Shown here piece by piece: positions 7,502 to 18,000 of a stretch of 64,000 nucleotides of DNA; within the stretch, counting starts at the first letter, position 1, and each line of letters starts with the position of its first letter. The DNA is taken from assembly GCF_000286835.2 (NCBI RefSeq), contig NZ_AJYD02000038.1, positions 267,346-331,345 of the forward strand, written 5' to 3'. The translations under genes and the position numbers were made by a program. This DNA is from Enterovibrio norvegicus FF-33 (lineage in GTDB: Bacteria; Pseudomonadota; Gammaproteobacteria; Enterobacterales; Vibrionaceae). Below the pieces are notes generated by a model. It had not been told where the DNA came from. It saw only the letters and a list, made by a program, of their open reading frames with translations, and ran no database searches.

Positions 7502-8630
7502 CTCACGTTAATCCTTGGTACAGCGAGTGGAAACTGCCGAATTTACCACAATGCGTATTTACATTGATGTAACACTTATTTATCGACGCATAAATTTACT
7601 TAGACCATGGTCGTTCTGGTCAGAAGAGACACTCTTTGTGTCCCCCTTGAGATCACCGTTAACTTCCTAACATTTCATAACTTTATTAAATCACACTAAA
7701 AAACAAACCAAATGCAGATGCCCCCAAAAAAAACATTAGGCATTCACATCGACACTTATGTTTCAAATTATATTTAGAAAAATGATACATTCATTACTTT
7801 GTAGAAAAAAATAAAGCAACGAAAGGCACCATAGATCTCATGGAAAAATGAGAATCAAAATCACATCCCAAATAGAAATAGCGTTTATAACAGCACAAGT
7901 GAAAAAATTAGGCGTCAATTTACTGGATAAAATTGACTCTTTCCGAGGAAAGATCGCAAGTGGATATATGCTATAAATGTTCAATGCCTACGCGCACAAG
8001 CCTGTGAATCAATAGGTTAAATAATCAACAACTTGGACTGATTTGGGTAGCAACTTATTGAGTAATTACTTGGTTAAATGAAAGGACAACCATTGGCCTG
8101 AACATAAAATACTGATGTACATTCACGTGAAATCACACATCTTTTCCTAGCGTCGATCATCCAATATATACATCACCCCATGTAAACTGCGTCTCAAAAA
8201 AATGTAACGTCTCTAGTTTCTGCGAAAAAAAACACAGTATATGGCTCGTGTAATAAACGCTAATTTTCTCTTAAAAAATCGACAACCCAAGACACCCTTC
8301 ACAAAGTCACAAAGACCAGAAATCACAACACACACAACATATAATCTCAAAATACAACAATCCAGCAGGCATGACGCAACTCACTCCACCCATAAAAAAA
8401 CAAGTGAATTTATAAATGTAACACTAAAAATCAATTAGTTATGCTGTCATTTTCATTGTAATGAAAATTCACACTTTTAGCATATATACGCATTTCCCAT
8501 ATTTTATGATTAATGAGAGTCCTCTCGCGGCCTCACCCGAAAAACATAGATTACTAGACACTTTAAGTATTGAATCTCGATTCTTGTAACTGTCAGTTCT
8601 GCTCATTGCAATACATTCAAGGTAGGGATC
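7502..8630. other. Long AT-rich leader/regulatory region before the biosynthetic cluster
   Basis: About 1.1 kb with no credible gene. A 65-codon frame at 8241-8438 is low-complexity and lacks a ribosome site. The composition is clearly more AT-rich than the coding DNA on either side. It holds a short dyad TTACAT-TG-ATGTAA at 7559-7572 and a perfect 20-bp palindrome at 8449-8468. The last ~160 bases before the first synthetase gene contain plausible -10 sequences (for example TAGCAT at 8479 or TATGAT at 8505). As the only sizeable gap at the head of the 43-kb co-oriented cluster, it should contain the main promoter. Confidence 0.55.
8449..8468. promoter_or_regulatory. Perfect 20-bp palindrome, candidate operator of the cluster
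   Basis: ATTTTCATT and AATGAAAAT are separated by GT and are exact inverted repeats. The site lies 162 bases before the first synthetase start codon and overlaps a possible -35 (TTGTAA, 8456-8461) paired with TAGCAT at 8479. It does not match the LuxR/HapR (TTGATAAATTTATCAA-like), Fur or LexA consensus. The binding protein is unknown. Confidence 0.45.
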
Positions 8631-11600
8631 ATGTTTTTCCAATTTAGTACTCTGGTTGATGTTCTCGATAAAGCGAGTCAACAAAGCACCAAAGGTATTT
8701 ACTTCTCCCACCACAAAAATCCGGCGGAATTTTTAAGCTATGGCGAGTTAAAACAACAAGCACTCGCGGTCTCCGAGAATTGGAAAAATATAGGTGTCAA
8801 ACCCCAAGATAAGATCATTCTCCAAATTGAGGACAATGAATCATTTGCCATTGCCTTTTGGGCGTGTGTATTTGGAAGATTCATTGCTGTCCCCTTAGCT
8901 TTTGGCACAACACAATCACACAAACAAAAATTGGCAAGCATCGAAAAAACGCTTATCACACCATGGATAGTGATTGAAGATGCCAATCGAGATCATGGCT
9001 GTGCTATTGATGACGATAGAGTGCTCTTACTTAAAAAGCGCCAAGATGTCCTAGAAATAGAACCCTCTCGAATAGATTCAAAACCAGATGACATTGCATT
9101 CATTCAGTTTTCTTCAGGTTCAACTGGTTCTCCTAAGGGAGTGACCCTTACCCATACAAATATCATCACAAACAACATATCTACAATTGAAGCCACAAAA
9201 ACGACTTTAAACGACACCACTTTTAGCTGGATGCCACTGACTCACGATATGGGACTCATCGGCTTTCACATCAATCCAATGATGGTTGGCTGTGATCAAT
9301 ACTTGATGCCAACAGCAAGTTTTATACGAGACCCATTAAGTTGGCTGAAGAATGCATCAGACGTCAAAGCAACCATTCTTTCTTCGCCTAACTTTGGCTA
9401 TAGCTATCTACTAAAAAAACTAAACAACTCCCGAAAAACCCCTGAATGGTCTCTCTCTAATGTGCGCCTCATATTTAATGGTGCAGAGCCGATTGATGCC
9501 GCATTGAGTGAAAAATTTACTGCCGATTTGGCAAAGTTTGGCCTCAAAAGCAACGTGATGTTTCCAGTATATGGGTTGGCAGAAGCCACGTTAGGCGTCA
9601 CGTTTCCTCCCGCTGGCCGACATCTCAAAACGATTTTCGTAAACAGAGACCATTTAGGTATTGGCGCAGAAGTCGATGTACAGCCTCATGGGCTGCAGTT
9701 TGTTGCTTTAGGAAGGCCGATACATGACATGGACGTTGATATAACGCTCAACGGTCAACTCTGCGACGAAATGGTCATCGGAGACATTGAGATAAGAGGT
9801 GGCAGTGTTACAAAGGGGTATTTCAATGACCCAGACAAGACAGCTGCAACGATCTCTAATGATGGATGGCTAAAGACTGGGGATCTTGGGTTTTTCAAAG
9901 ATGGTGAGCTTTACGTAACAGGGCGAAGCAAAGACCTAATCATCATTAATGGACAAAATATTTACCCCCACGATTTGGAGCAAACCCTCGCTAATGCCGA
10001 GGGAATTTCACTAGGCTCTGTCGCTGTGACTTCGATCGACTCACCCAGTCAAGCAAATCCATTACTCGCTGTTTTCGTCCAGTATCGTGGAACACTCGAA
10101 AGCTTCATCAGTATAAAAAAATCCGCACAGACCCTTTTGCTCGCACATCATCAACTCCATGCCGATATCGTTGTACCTGTAAAACTTATTCCCAAGACGA
10201 CCAGTGGAAAGATCCAACGCTTTCAACTCAAAAGTAGAGCAGAAGATGGAGAGTTCACTCATGTGTCATCAGACATTGAGGCACTCGAGTTCGGGCAAGC
10301 CAGCACCCAGCCACTGTCTGAGACAGAAAATGAACTCGCCGCACTGTGGAACGACATTTTGCATTGCGGAAAAATAACCAAATCAGACCATTTCTTTGCA
10401 AAAGGCGGCAATTCTCTCGACGCACTTTATCTACTTCAGCAAGTAAAACATTCATTCAATGTTGAAATCTCTCTGACTGATGTATACGACTATCTGACTT
10501 TAGAGGAAATGGGGCGAGCCATTGACCACGCTCGAGCGTCGGACTCATCCAAACGCAGTATCATTAAAAAAGCCAATCGCGATGTATATGCTCTAACGGC
10601 TTCGCAGCTTTCCATGTTTGCGCTCTGCCAAAGAGAGACCGGCACGGCTTACAACGTGTCCGCTGCAGTAGAACTAGATGCAAGGTTTGATGACAACAGT
10701 ATACAAAACGCGGCGCATGAGCTTATAAAGTGCCACAGGGTACTTAGTACCAAAATCCAGTGGCATTCAGACAAGCCGTGTTGGGAATATGACGCTCGCA
10801 CCGATAGCTCTGAATTCATTCATCATATTGAGCTAAACGACCAAACTGACCTGTTGGCTCAATTGGAAACCATTGCTGCTGCGTTTAATGTCAATACTGA
10901 CAACCTGATACGTTTCTATTATGGGAGTTACCGCAATAAGTCTGTACTGGTTATCGATTGCCATCACTTGATTTGTGACGGCCTATCACTGCCTATACTC
11001 TTTGACGAGTGGGTTTCTGCGATAGAAGGAAAAAGCCTTGTATCACAAAGCGCCGAGCAGATTGATGCACTAGATATCTATGAAAACCAGCAATCTGTCT
11101 ATGTAGATGGTGAAAAGCAAAATTATTGGCGAAGTGCGCTTGGCAACCTTCCGAGCGAACTTGTTTGGCCACAACAAAATAGACGACTTCCATTGCAAGA
11201 TTTTTGTGGCGGTGCCGTCCATAAACCACTGCCCTCTGATCTGTTGTCAAAACTCGAATCATTTGGCCTAGATCAGAACACCAGCATACAAAATGCACTG
11301 TTAAACTTTTTCCAAATTTGGGTTGCACAATGTTGCAACCAAGACACATTTTCTGTCGGCATACCTATTACGCAAAGAAATGCAGACTCGATTTCATTGC
11401 CCGGAATGTTCGTTGACAGCGTCCTACTTACACCGACGGTTGATTTGTCTAAATCCGTTCATGAAAACCTGTCAACGCTTTCCATCCATGTCAAATCACG
11501 TCTTCAGAATCATATTGCTTTTCATGAGGTTGTTAACCTATCCGAGAATAGCTTATCTCAAAGCCGCAATGCGTTGTACGACATCATGTTTGTTTACCAA

Positions 11601-14600
11601 CCCATGCCGCGCACCCTCTCGTCTGCCCGTTACAAGCACATTCCATTTCACAATGGAGGTGCAAAGTTAGACCTAACGCTGTTCATCCAACATAGCATTG
11701 ACGGCCACCTTCAAATCACGCTTGAAAGTGCTAAGTCTTTGTTTTCCTATGAAGACCTTTCTTCAATGCTCAACAGTTTTGTTGAAATGATGAAGGAAAT
11801 GCTTGATGCACCTGAGATCGCTCTAACGACACTCTTTGGCAATACTCAGCAAGTCGCTCCAATCACGTTCTCTCCAGTGGTGTACGACGATAAGAAGACC
11901 ATTAGCCACTTATTAGATGACGCGGCACAAACAGTGCCAGACAAGACTGCGTTAATCAGTGCGGCAACATCTCTATCTTATCGCCAGTTATTTCAAGCTA
12001 GCTGCCGTGTTACCACTGCACTAAAAGGTTTAGGTGTTAACAAAGGCGATCGGGTCGCTGTCATCAGTCCGGCTTCAATTAATCTACTGGCTCTCCTTAG
12101 CGGGATAAACCGCCTTGGTGCTTGTTATGTGCCTATTGACCAAGACTTACCTACGACCCGAAAAGAGCGAATCCTGAGTACCGCAAAGCCAACTATTGTT
12201 GTTTACCAAAGCCTCCATGATCAAGATTGTGTGCCTCAATGGCTAAGACAACAATACGTAACAGTCGAATCAACACAATTGTTATCAACTGCTTCGGACG
12301 ACATTCACTGTGATAACCAAGCTGAGCCTGATGACCTTGCATACATCATTTTCACATCAGGCTCTACTGGTGAACCTAAAGGTGTAAAGATCACCAACCG
12401 TGGGCTCACTAATTATCTTAATTTTGCCAAACGGTATAACCAGAATAATCCCATCCACTCGGCATTGTTTACGAGTATCTCTTTTGATTTAACAGTCACA
12501 ACATTGTTTGCGCCACTGACCTCATACGGAACATTGCTGATACCCGGCGCAAGTCAACTCTACAGCCAACTCGAATCACTGCTATTGGATGCGCGAGTCA
12601 ATACGCTCAAAATTACGCCAGCCCATTTAGACATACTGACCACAATGGCGGAAATACAGGATACCTCTAACACTCACCTCACTTGCTTCATTGTGGGTGG
12701 TGAGCAGTTAACGACAAACCTTGCCAGTCGAGCACAGCGCGCATTCCCGAACGCAAAGATCATTAATGAATATGGACCCACTGAGACCGTTGTTGGTTGT
12801 ATTACACATACATTTAATGAACACAACGATACGCATCATGTTGTCCCTATCGGAAAAGCGGCCGATAACGTAGACGTTTATCTTTTGGATGATTCCATGC
12901 GTCCGGTTAATTCAGGTCAAATGGGAGAAATATGGATAGGCGGTGATGGCGTCTCCCCTGGGTATTTTGAAGACTCAAAAAACACTTCATTATCGTTTGT
13001 AGACAGTCCATTTGGCGCACGATCAACGCTATACAAAACGGGTGATATTGCACACCAGAATAGTGAAGGAAACCTCATATATCAGGGACGAGATGGTGAC
13101 CAAGTGCAACTTCGAGGCTATCGAATCGAAGTCACGGAGATTGAAAGTGCGCTACTAAAATACGATGGCGTTATATCAACAGCGGTTCGCGTTTTCGAAC
13201 AGCACGGTGCCAAGCACTTATATGCATTTTATGTGTCCTCAAATGAACTCATTGATCCAAACCGGTCTCTGTCATCTGAACTACCAGATTACATGCTGCC
13301 TCAATTCTATATTCGCCTCGATACCCTTCCATTAACGCCAAATGGCAAGGTCGACACGCAGGTATTGCGTCAAATCGCAGATGAAACATCGGCACAAAAA
13401 CAGTCGGAGAACAGCAATTCAAATGAAGAACTGCCTCTCGGCGACAAAGAGCTTGCCCTGCTGAATGCTTGGAAGAAAACGCTCAACGTTGAGCTTATTT
13501 CTTCTGATTCCAATTTTTTCCAAATAGGCGGGGACTCCATCAAAGCACTGCAAATCGTGGCACATTTGCGGTCGGAAGGATGGGCTTTAGACACTAAAGA
13601 AATATTACTTCATCCAACAATTAAAGAGTTGACGAACAAGCTGTCCAAATCAGCCAGTGCCCCAGCATACTCTCAAGCGCCGCTTGAAGGTAAAACCACA
13701 ATGACGCCGGCAATGAATTGGTTCTTTGACCAACAATTTACTCATCCAGGTCATTTTCATCAGTCAGTTCTATTGGATCTCTCTCTAAACCTATCTGCTG
13801 AAACCATTGAGCAATCCTTAAAAGCCATACTTGTGCAACATGATGCCTTGCGATTGAGTTTTTCTCATGGTGAAGCTCATTATCAGCACATAGATATTGC
13901 GAATGAATTTGTGTTGGAACGTGCGCCAAAAGACAAAGCGTTGTCGTTGGAGCAATTGGGATTATCACTAAAACAGAACATATCCCTCGATGACCGTCTC
14001 CTTTTTAAAGGTATATTCCTCGAAGGCGATACTCCTCAATTGTTGCTGATTGCCCACCACTTACTAGTTGATGGTGTTTCATGGCGAATTATCCTGGAAG
14101 ACTTAGCGTCAGCATGTCGTTCAGTTGATGCGCGAGAACACATCAAATTGATGCCAAAATCGGCGTCTATTCAGGAATATACTGACCAGCGATTCGAAGA
14201 TAGATCGACGACCAATGATCTTTCTACCAATCAATATTGGCATCAATCCACATCTGAACCACTTAGATTGCATCAAAGTCATCAGCGACCAAACGATATG
14301 ATGCTGACTGAACGCCTAACGGCTAAACACGGCATCTTAGACAAGCTTTTCAGCAATGTTCACGACGTTTTCAATACCAAGACTCAGGACTTATTGCTTG
14401 CCGCGTTGACCCTTTCATTGAAAGCCCATACTAAACAGAAGCAATTTAGCATTGATGTTGAATCCCACGGACGGCAGACCGAGTCAATCGACCTCTCTCG
14501 TTCCGTAGGATGGTATACCGCGTTTTACCCCGTACATTTCACCAATGTCGAACAACCGGATAGTGTCATTCGTGATGCCAAGGAAGGAACACGAAATGCC

Positions 14601-14996
14601 CCTCACCACGGGCTTAGTTTTGCCGTTAGCCCATATCGAGATACTTATCCTGTCAAACCTGCGTGCAGATTCAACTATCTGGGCGATTTGAACGTCAACA
14701 ATGAGAGCGATTTATTCTTGCTCAACCTTACAGATACAGGGCCAGATTGCAGTCAACTAAATGCAACCACTGCGCACTTTGAATGTGATTGCTGGATATC
14801 TGGAAATGAACTGATTCTACAAGTCAAAGTCATGGGGCAAAGCGGAGATAAAACAGCGAGTGAGCTGCTGCGACAGTGGGAGGACAATATCGAACAGTTG
14901 CTAACCCACTTACTTAGCGCAAATGACATTCATTTCACACCATCAGACTTCAGTGATTCAGGTCTTAGTCAGCAAGATTTAGACGCGCTTTTTTAG
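8631..14996 (+). CDS. Lipo-initiating NRPS: FAAL-T-C-A(Asn)-T-E
   Basis: 2121 residues. The order is: fatty acyl-AMP ligase (about 1-560; FSSGSTGSPKGV near 160, WMPLTHDMGLIG), carrier (GGNSL near 591), condensation (HHLICDG near 779), adenylation (FTSGSTGEPKGV near 1240), carrier (GGDSI near 1632), epimerization (HHLLVDGVSW near 1808, ESHGR, RSVGWYT, FNYLGDL near 2013). The FAAL should activate a fatty acid as acyl-AMP and load it on the first carrier. The C domain then acylates the first amino acid. The binding-pocket residues read DLTKIGEVGK, nearly identical to the Asn code DLTKLGEVGK, and the E domain implies D-Asn. The C-terminal tail ends in LSQQDLDALF, a typical E-domain communication tail. 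Start ATG 8631 has a good AGGTAGGG. It is the first gene of the operon, 53 bases before the next synthetase gene. Confidence 0.95.
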   Translation: MFFQFSTLVDVLDKASQQSTKGIYFSHHKNPAEFLSYGELKQQALAVSENWKNIGVKPQDKIILQIEDNESFAIAFWACVFGRFIAVPLAFGTTQSHKQKLASIEKTLITPWIVIEDANRDHGCAIDDDRVLLLKKRQDVLEIEPSRIDSKPDDIAFIQFSSGSTGSPKGVTLTHTNIITNNISTIEATKTTLNDTTFSWMPLTHDMGLIGFHINPMMVGCDQYLMPTASFIRDPLSWLKNASDVKATILSSPNFGYSYLLKKLNNSRKTPEWSLSNVRLIFNGAEPIDAALSEKFTADLAKFGLKSNVMFPVYGLAEATLGVTFPPAGRHLKTIFVNRDHLGIGAEVDVQPHGLQFVALGRPIHDMDVDITLNGQLCDEMVIGDIEIRGGSVTKGYFNDPDKTAATISNDGWLKTGDLGFFKDGELYVTGRSKDLIIINGQNIYPHDLEQTLANAEGISLGSVAVTSIDSPSQANPLLAVFVQYRGTLESFISIKKSAQTLLLAHHQLHADIVVPVKLIPKTTSGKIQRFQLKSRAEDGEFTHVSSDIEALEFGQASTQPLSETENELAALWNDILHCGKITKSDHFFAKGGNSLDALYLLQQVKHSFNVEISLTDVYDYLTLEEMGRAIDHARASDSSKRSIIKKANRDVYALTASQLSMFALCQRETGTAYNVSAAVELDARFDDNSIQNAAHELIKCHRVLSTKIQWHSDKPCWEYDARTDSSEFIHHIELNDQTDLLAQLETIAAAFNVNTDNLIRFYYGSYRNKSVLVIDCHHLICDGLSLPILFDEWVSAIEGKSLVSQSAEQIDALDIYENQQSVYVDGEKQNYWRSALGNLPSELVWPQQNRRLPLQDFCGGAVHKPLPSDLLSKLESFGLDQNTSIQNALLNFFQIWVAQCCNQDTFSVGIPITQRNADSISLPGMFVDSVLLTPTVDLSKSVHENLSTLSIHVKSRLQNHIAFHEVVNLSENSLSQSRNALYDIMFVYQPMPRTLSSARYKHIPFHNGGAKLDLTLFIQHSIDGHLQITLESAKSLFSYEDLSSMLNSFVEMMKEMLDAPEIALTTLFGNTQQVAPITFSPVVYDDKKTISHLLDDAAQTVPDKTALISAATSLSYRQLFQASCRVTTALKGLGVNKGDRVAVISPASINLLALLSGINRLGACYVPIDQDLPTTRKERILSTAKPTIVVYQSLHDQDCVPQWLRQQYVTVESTQLLSTASDDIHCDNQAEPDDLAYIIFTSGSTGEPKGVKITNRGLTNYLNFAKRYNQNNPIHSALFTSISFDLTVTTLFAPLTSYGTLLIPGASQLYSQLESLLLDARVNTLKITPAHLDILTTMAEIQDTSNTHLTCFIVGGEQLTTNLASRAQRAFPNAKIINEYGPTETVVGCITHTFNEHNDTHHVVPIGKAADNVDVYLLDDSMRPVNSGQMGEIWIGGDGVSPGYFEDSKNTSLSFVDSPFGARSTLYKTGDIAHQNSEGNLIYQGRDGDQVQLRGYRIEVTEIESALLKYDGVISTAVRVFEQHGAKHLYAFYVSSNELIDPNRSLSSELPDYMLPQFYIRLDTLPLTPNGKVDTQVLRQIADETSAQKQSENSNSNEELPLGDKELALLNAWKKTLNVELISSDSNFFQIGGDSIKALQIVAHLRSEGWALDTKEILLHPTIKELTNKLSKSASAPAYSQAPLEGKTTMTPAMNWFFDQQFTHPGHFHQSVLLDLSLNLSAETIEQSLKAILVQHDALRLSFSHGEAHYQHIDIANEFVLERAPKDKALSLEQLGLSLKQNISLDDRLLFKGIFLEGDTPQLLLIAHHLLVDGVSWRIILEDLASACRSVDAREHIKLMPKSASIQEYTDQRFEDRSTTNDLSTNQYWHQSTSEPLRLHQSHQRPNDMMLTERLTAKHGILDKLFSNVHDVFNTKTQDLLLAALTLSLKAHTKQKQFSIDVESHGRQTESIDLSRSVGWYTAFYPVHFTNVEQPDSVIRDAKEGTRNAPHHGLSFAVSPYRDTYPVKPACRFNYLGDLNVNNESDLFLLNLTDTGPDCSQLNATTAHFECDCWISGNELILQVKVMGQSGDKTASELLRQWEDNIEQLLTHLLSANDIHFTPSDFSDSGLSQQDLDALF

Positions 14997-15049
14997 TCAA
15001 ACGTACGGAACACCCTTCTAGGGCAAGCACACAAACAAGGACAATAGAA

Positions 15050-18000
15050 ATGTCAGGGATTGACAAGAGCAATGTTTCAGCGATTTTACCGCTTCTGCCA
15101 CTGCAGGAGGGCATGTTATTCCATCATATCGCCGAACCTGACAGCCAATTGTATTTCGAGCAGATCAGACTCAATATCAGCGGCGTGCTTGACACTAGAA
15201 CGTTGCAATCCGCATGGGATAAAGTCGTCATGAACAATGACGCCTTACGCACTGTTTTTCGTTGGAAAGGCATCGACAACCCTGTTCAAGTTGTCCTTAA
15301 AAAACGTGAACTGAACTTAGACGTTTATGACAGCACTCTGGATCACCCCAGCCTACTTTCAACCCTTCGTAGTCCTAACAATATTTGCTTAGAGTCGACA
15401 CCTATTCAGCTTTCTGTTCTAAAGCACAGTGAATCGAGCTACACCATCATCCTTTGCTTTCACCACATTATTTTAGACGGTTGGAGTAGCGCTCTACTAT
15501 TGAAGTCGCTGTTGGATGTATATAAAACGCCAGATGCGACAATGCCACTAACAGCGAGCACCAGCGAGATTGTTGAGGGATGGAAGAAAACCGACTCAGA
15601 TAAAGCGACGACTTGGTGGCGAGAAGCGGTGACATCGGCAGAAGTTAACCGACCTCTGCCTCGTAGCACGGAACTTACAGACGAAAGCAAAGCAGTACAA
15701 ATTACCGAGAACAAAACCGTACTCACGCTGCCACAAAACACATTAGAAGCCATCAAAACGTTCAGCGAAAAACAATCAGTCAGTGCTGCAACCATTTTTC
15801 ATGCCGTGTTTGCGCTCACACTGCGCTTTTACCAAAATCAAAAGAATCTGACCTTCGCAACAACCGTGTCTGGTCGTCACCTTTCCGTGCCCCATATTTC
15901 GCATACCGCAGGGTTATTCATTAATACTGTGCCTTTTTGTGCATCGCTCAATTTAGAACAGTCTTTTAACGATTGGGCGCACCACGTTCAAGGCTACCTT
16001 GCAGACATCAATGAGCATGGGGCATTCGCACTTAAAGATATCCACGGTTTAACATCACTGCCTCAAGAAGCTCGGATGTTTGATAGCTTATTAGTCGTCG
16101 AAAACTACCCCTTAGACACGACGATCGCTCAAGGCACCGGTTTTACGATTAACACTTTAGAAACAGACGAAGAAACAGATTTTGATCTCACGTTAGCAAT
16201 CACACAACTTGAAGGATTTGAGTGTAACTTGATCACCAAAAAAGGGCGATTTGAGTCATCATTCAGTCACAGCTTCCTTGCGCATTTCTCATCAATTCTT
16301 GAACGTTCTCTACAGATATCAACCGCTCCCATGAAGTCGTTATCACTTCTTAGTGTGCAACCGTATACCCTCGCTCCCTCAAAACCTGAATATAAGAAAG
16401 ATCTCATTTCTTTGTTTAAACAAACGGTTTTACGTTTCCCAGAGAAATCAGCGGTTTCATCAAATGACACCTCATTGACTTATCAGAAACTGGATAACAT
16501 CAGCGACCAAATCGCCGCGTCTTTAGCAAATAAAGGGGTCGAAAAAGGAAGTATCGTCGCGCTGAGAACGCCACAGAATATCGACATGATTTGCGCCATA
16601 TTTGGCATTTTGAAAGCAGGGGCGACTTACCTTCCTCTACTTCCAGATTTACCGGCAAAAAGATCTGAATTTATGCTGGAAGATACAAGTGCACACTGCT
16701 GCATTACTTCCGACGAGGACAAGTACACCTCAGCGATTCCAACGTATAAAATCTCAGAACTTATCGATGGAAGCCAACCTGCACCGAGTTTAGATCTCAA
16801 CATAAACGATATTGCATATATTATTTACAGTTCTGGCTCGACAGGCATACCTAAAGGGATCTGCACACCACACGGCGCGGTATCGAGCTTCGTCACATCA
16901 CCGACTTATGTTGATATTTCTCACGATGACAAAGTGCTGCAGCTATCATCCTATGGTTTTGATGGTTCGATTTTCGACATCTTCACAACCTTGTGTAACG
17001 GTGCGGAACTGGTCCTCGTTGATAAAGAGACACAAGAAGACCTTACCGCCCTTTCTCGCCACATTGAAACTGCTGAAATCTCGGTGTTTTTTGTCACTAC
17101 AGCACTGTTTAACGCCTTGGTCGATGTCAATCTCAGCGCCCTCTCTCAAGTCAGAAAAATATTGTTCGGCGGTGAAAAAGTCTCAGTGCCTCACGTACGA
17201 AAGGCATTTCGTTCCATGGGGCCAGGCCGCCTTGTTCATGTATATGGCCCGACAGAAACGACCGTTTTTGCTACGGCTTATGCCGTGGATACCAGTGCAC
17301 AAACAGCTGGCACCTTCCCTATCGGCAAAGCCATTAATACCACTGAAGCCTACGTTATCGATATTGATGGACTCCCTTGTCTTCCCGGCGTCCCAGGCGA
17401 GCTATACATTGGTGGTGATGCACTGGCAAAAGGATACTTAAACCGTCCTGATCTCACATCTCGCCAATTTATCGTTTTACCTGGGTATCAAGGGCGCCTC
17501 TATCGCACTGGTGATGAAGTTATCGCATCACCTGATTCTACGTTGACATATGTGTGCAGACTCGATGCGCAAGTCAAGATTCGCGGTTTGCGCATCGAAC
17601 TAGGCGAGATTCATACTCACCTTATTGATATAACGGGTGCTTCAGAAGCGTTTGTCTCAGTTGTTGGTAACGATGAAGGCAACGGCTCTATTATTGCTTA
17701 CCTCTGTCAGTCAGAGCTATCTGACCAAAACGCCATTAGTCAGAAATTGGCTGAGTTTTTACCTCGCTACATGCTTCCTCAATCATATTTCCATTTAGAC
17801 CGTTTACCTTTAACGGCGAACAACAAAGTAGACATTGAAGCACTGCCCACGCCTAACACGGAACAAAAAACAAGCCGCGCCCAGCCCGCCAGCGCGACAG
17901 AAGAAAAAATGCTTGAAATATGGAAGCGGATTTTGGCTCAACCAAATCTATCCGTAAACGATGACCTATTTCGCTTTGGCGCAAACTCGCTAGCCATTAG

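Noticed and set aside
8241..8438. 65-codon plus-strand frame in the leader region
   Set aside because: Low-complexity composition (Thr/Lys/Asn/His-rich), no ribosome site and no recognisable family; it follows from AT-rich DNA.
10993..11670. Frames of 115-118 codons overlapping the first synthetase on either strand
   Set aside because: They lie entirely inside a conserved condensation domain and have no support of their own.
16812..17441. 209-codon frame in another register over the Ile adenylation domain
   Set aside because: It runs over core motifs A3 to A8 of a confident adenylation domain, so it is a shadow.
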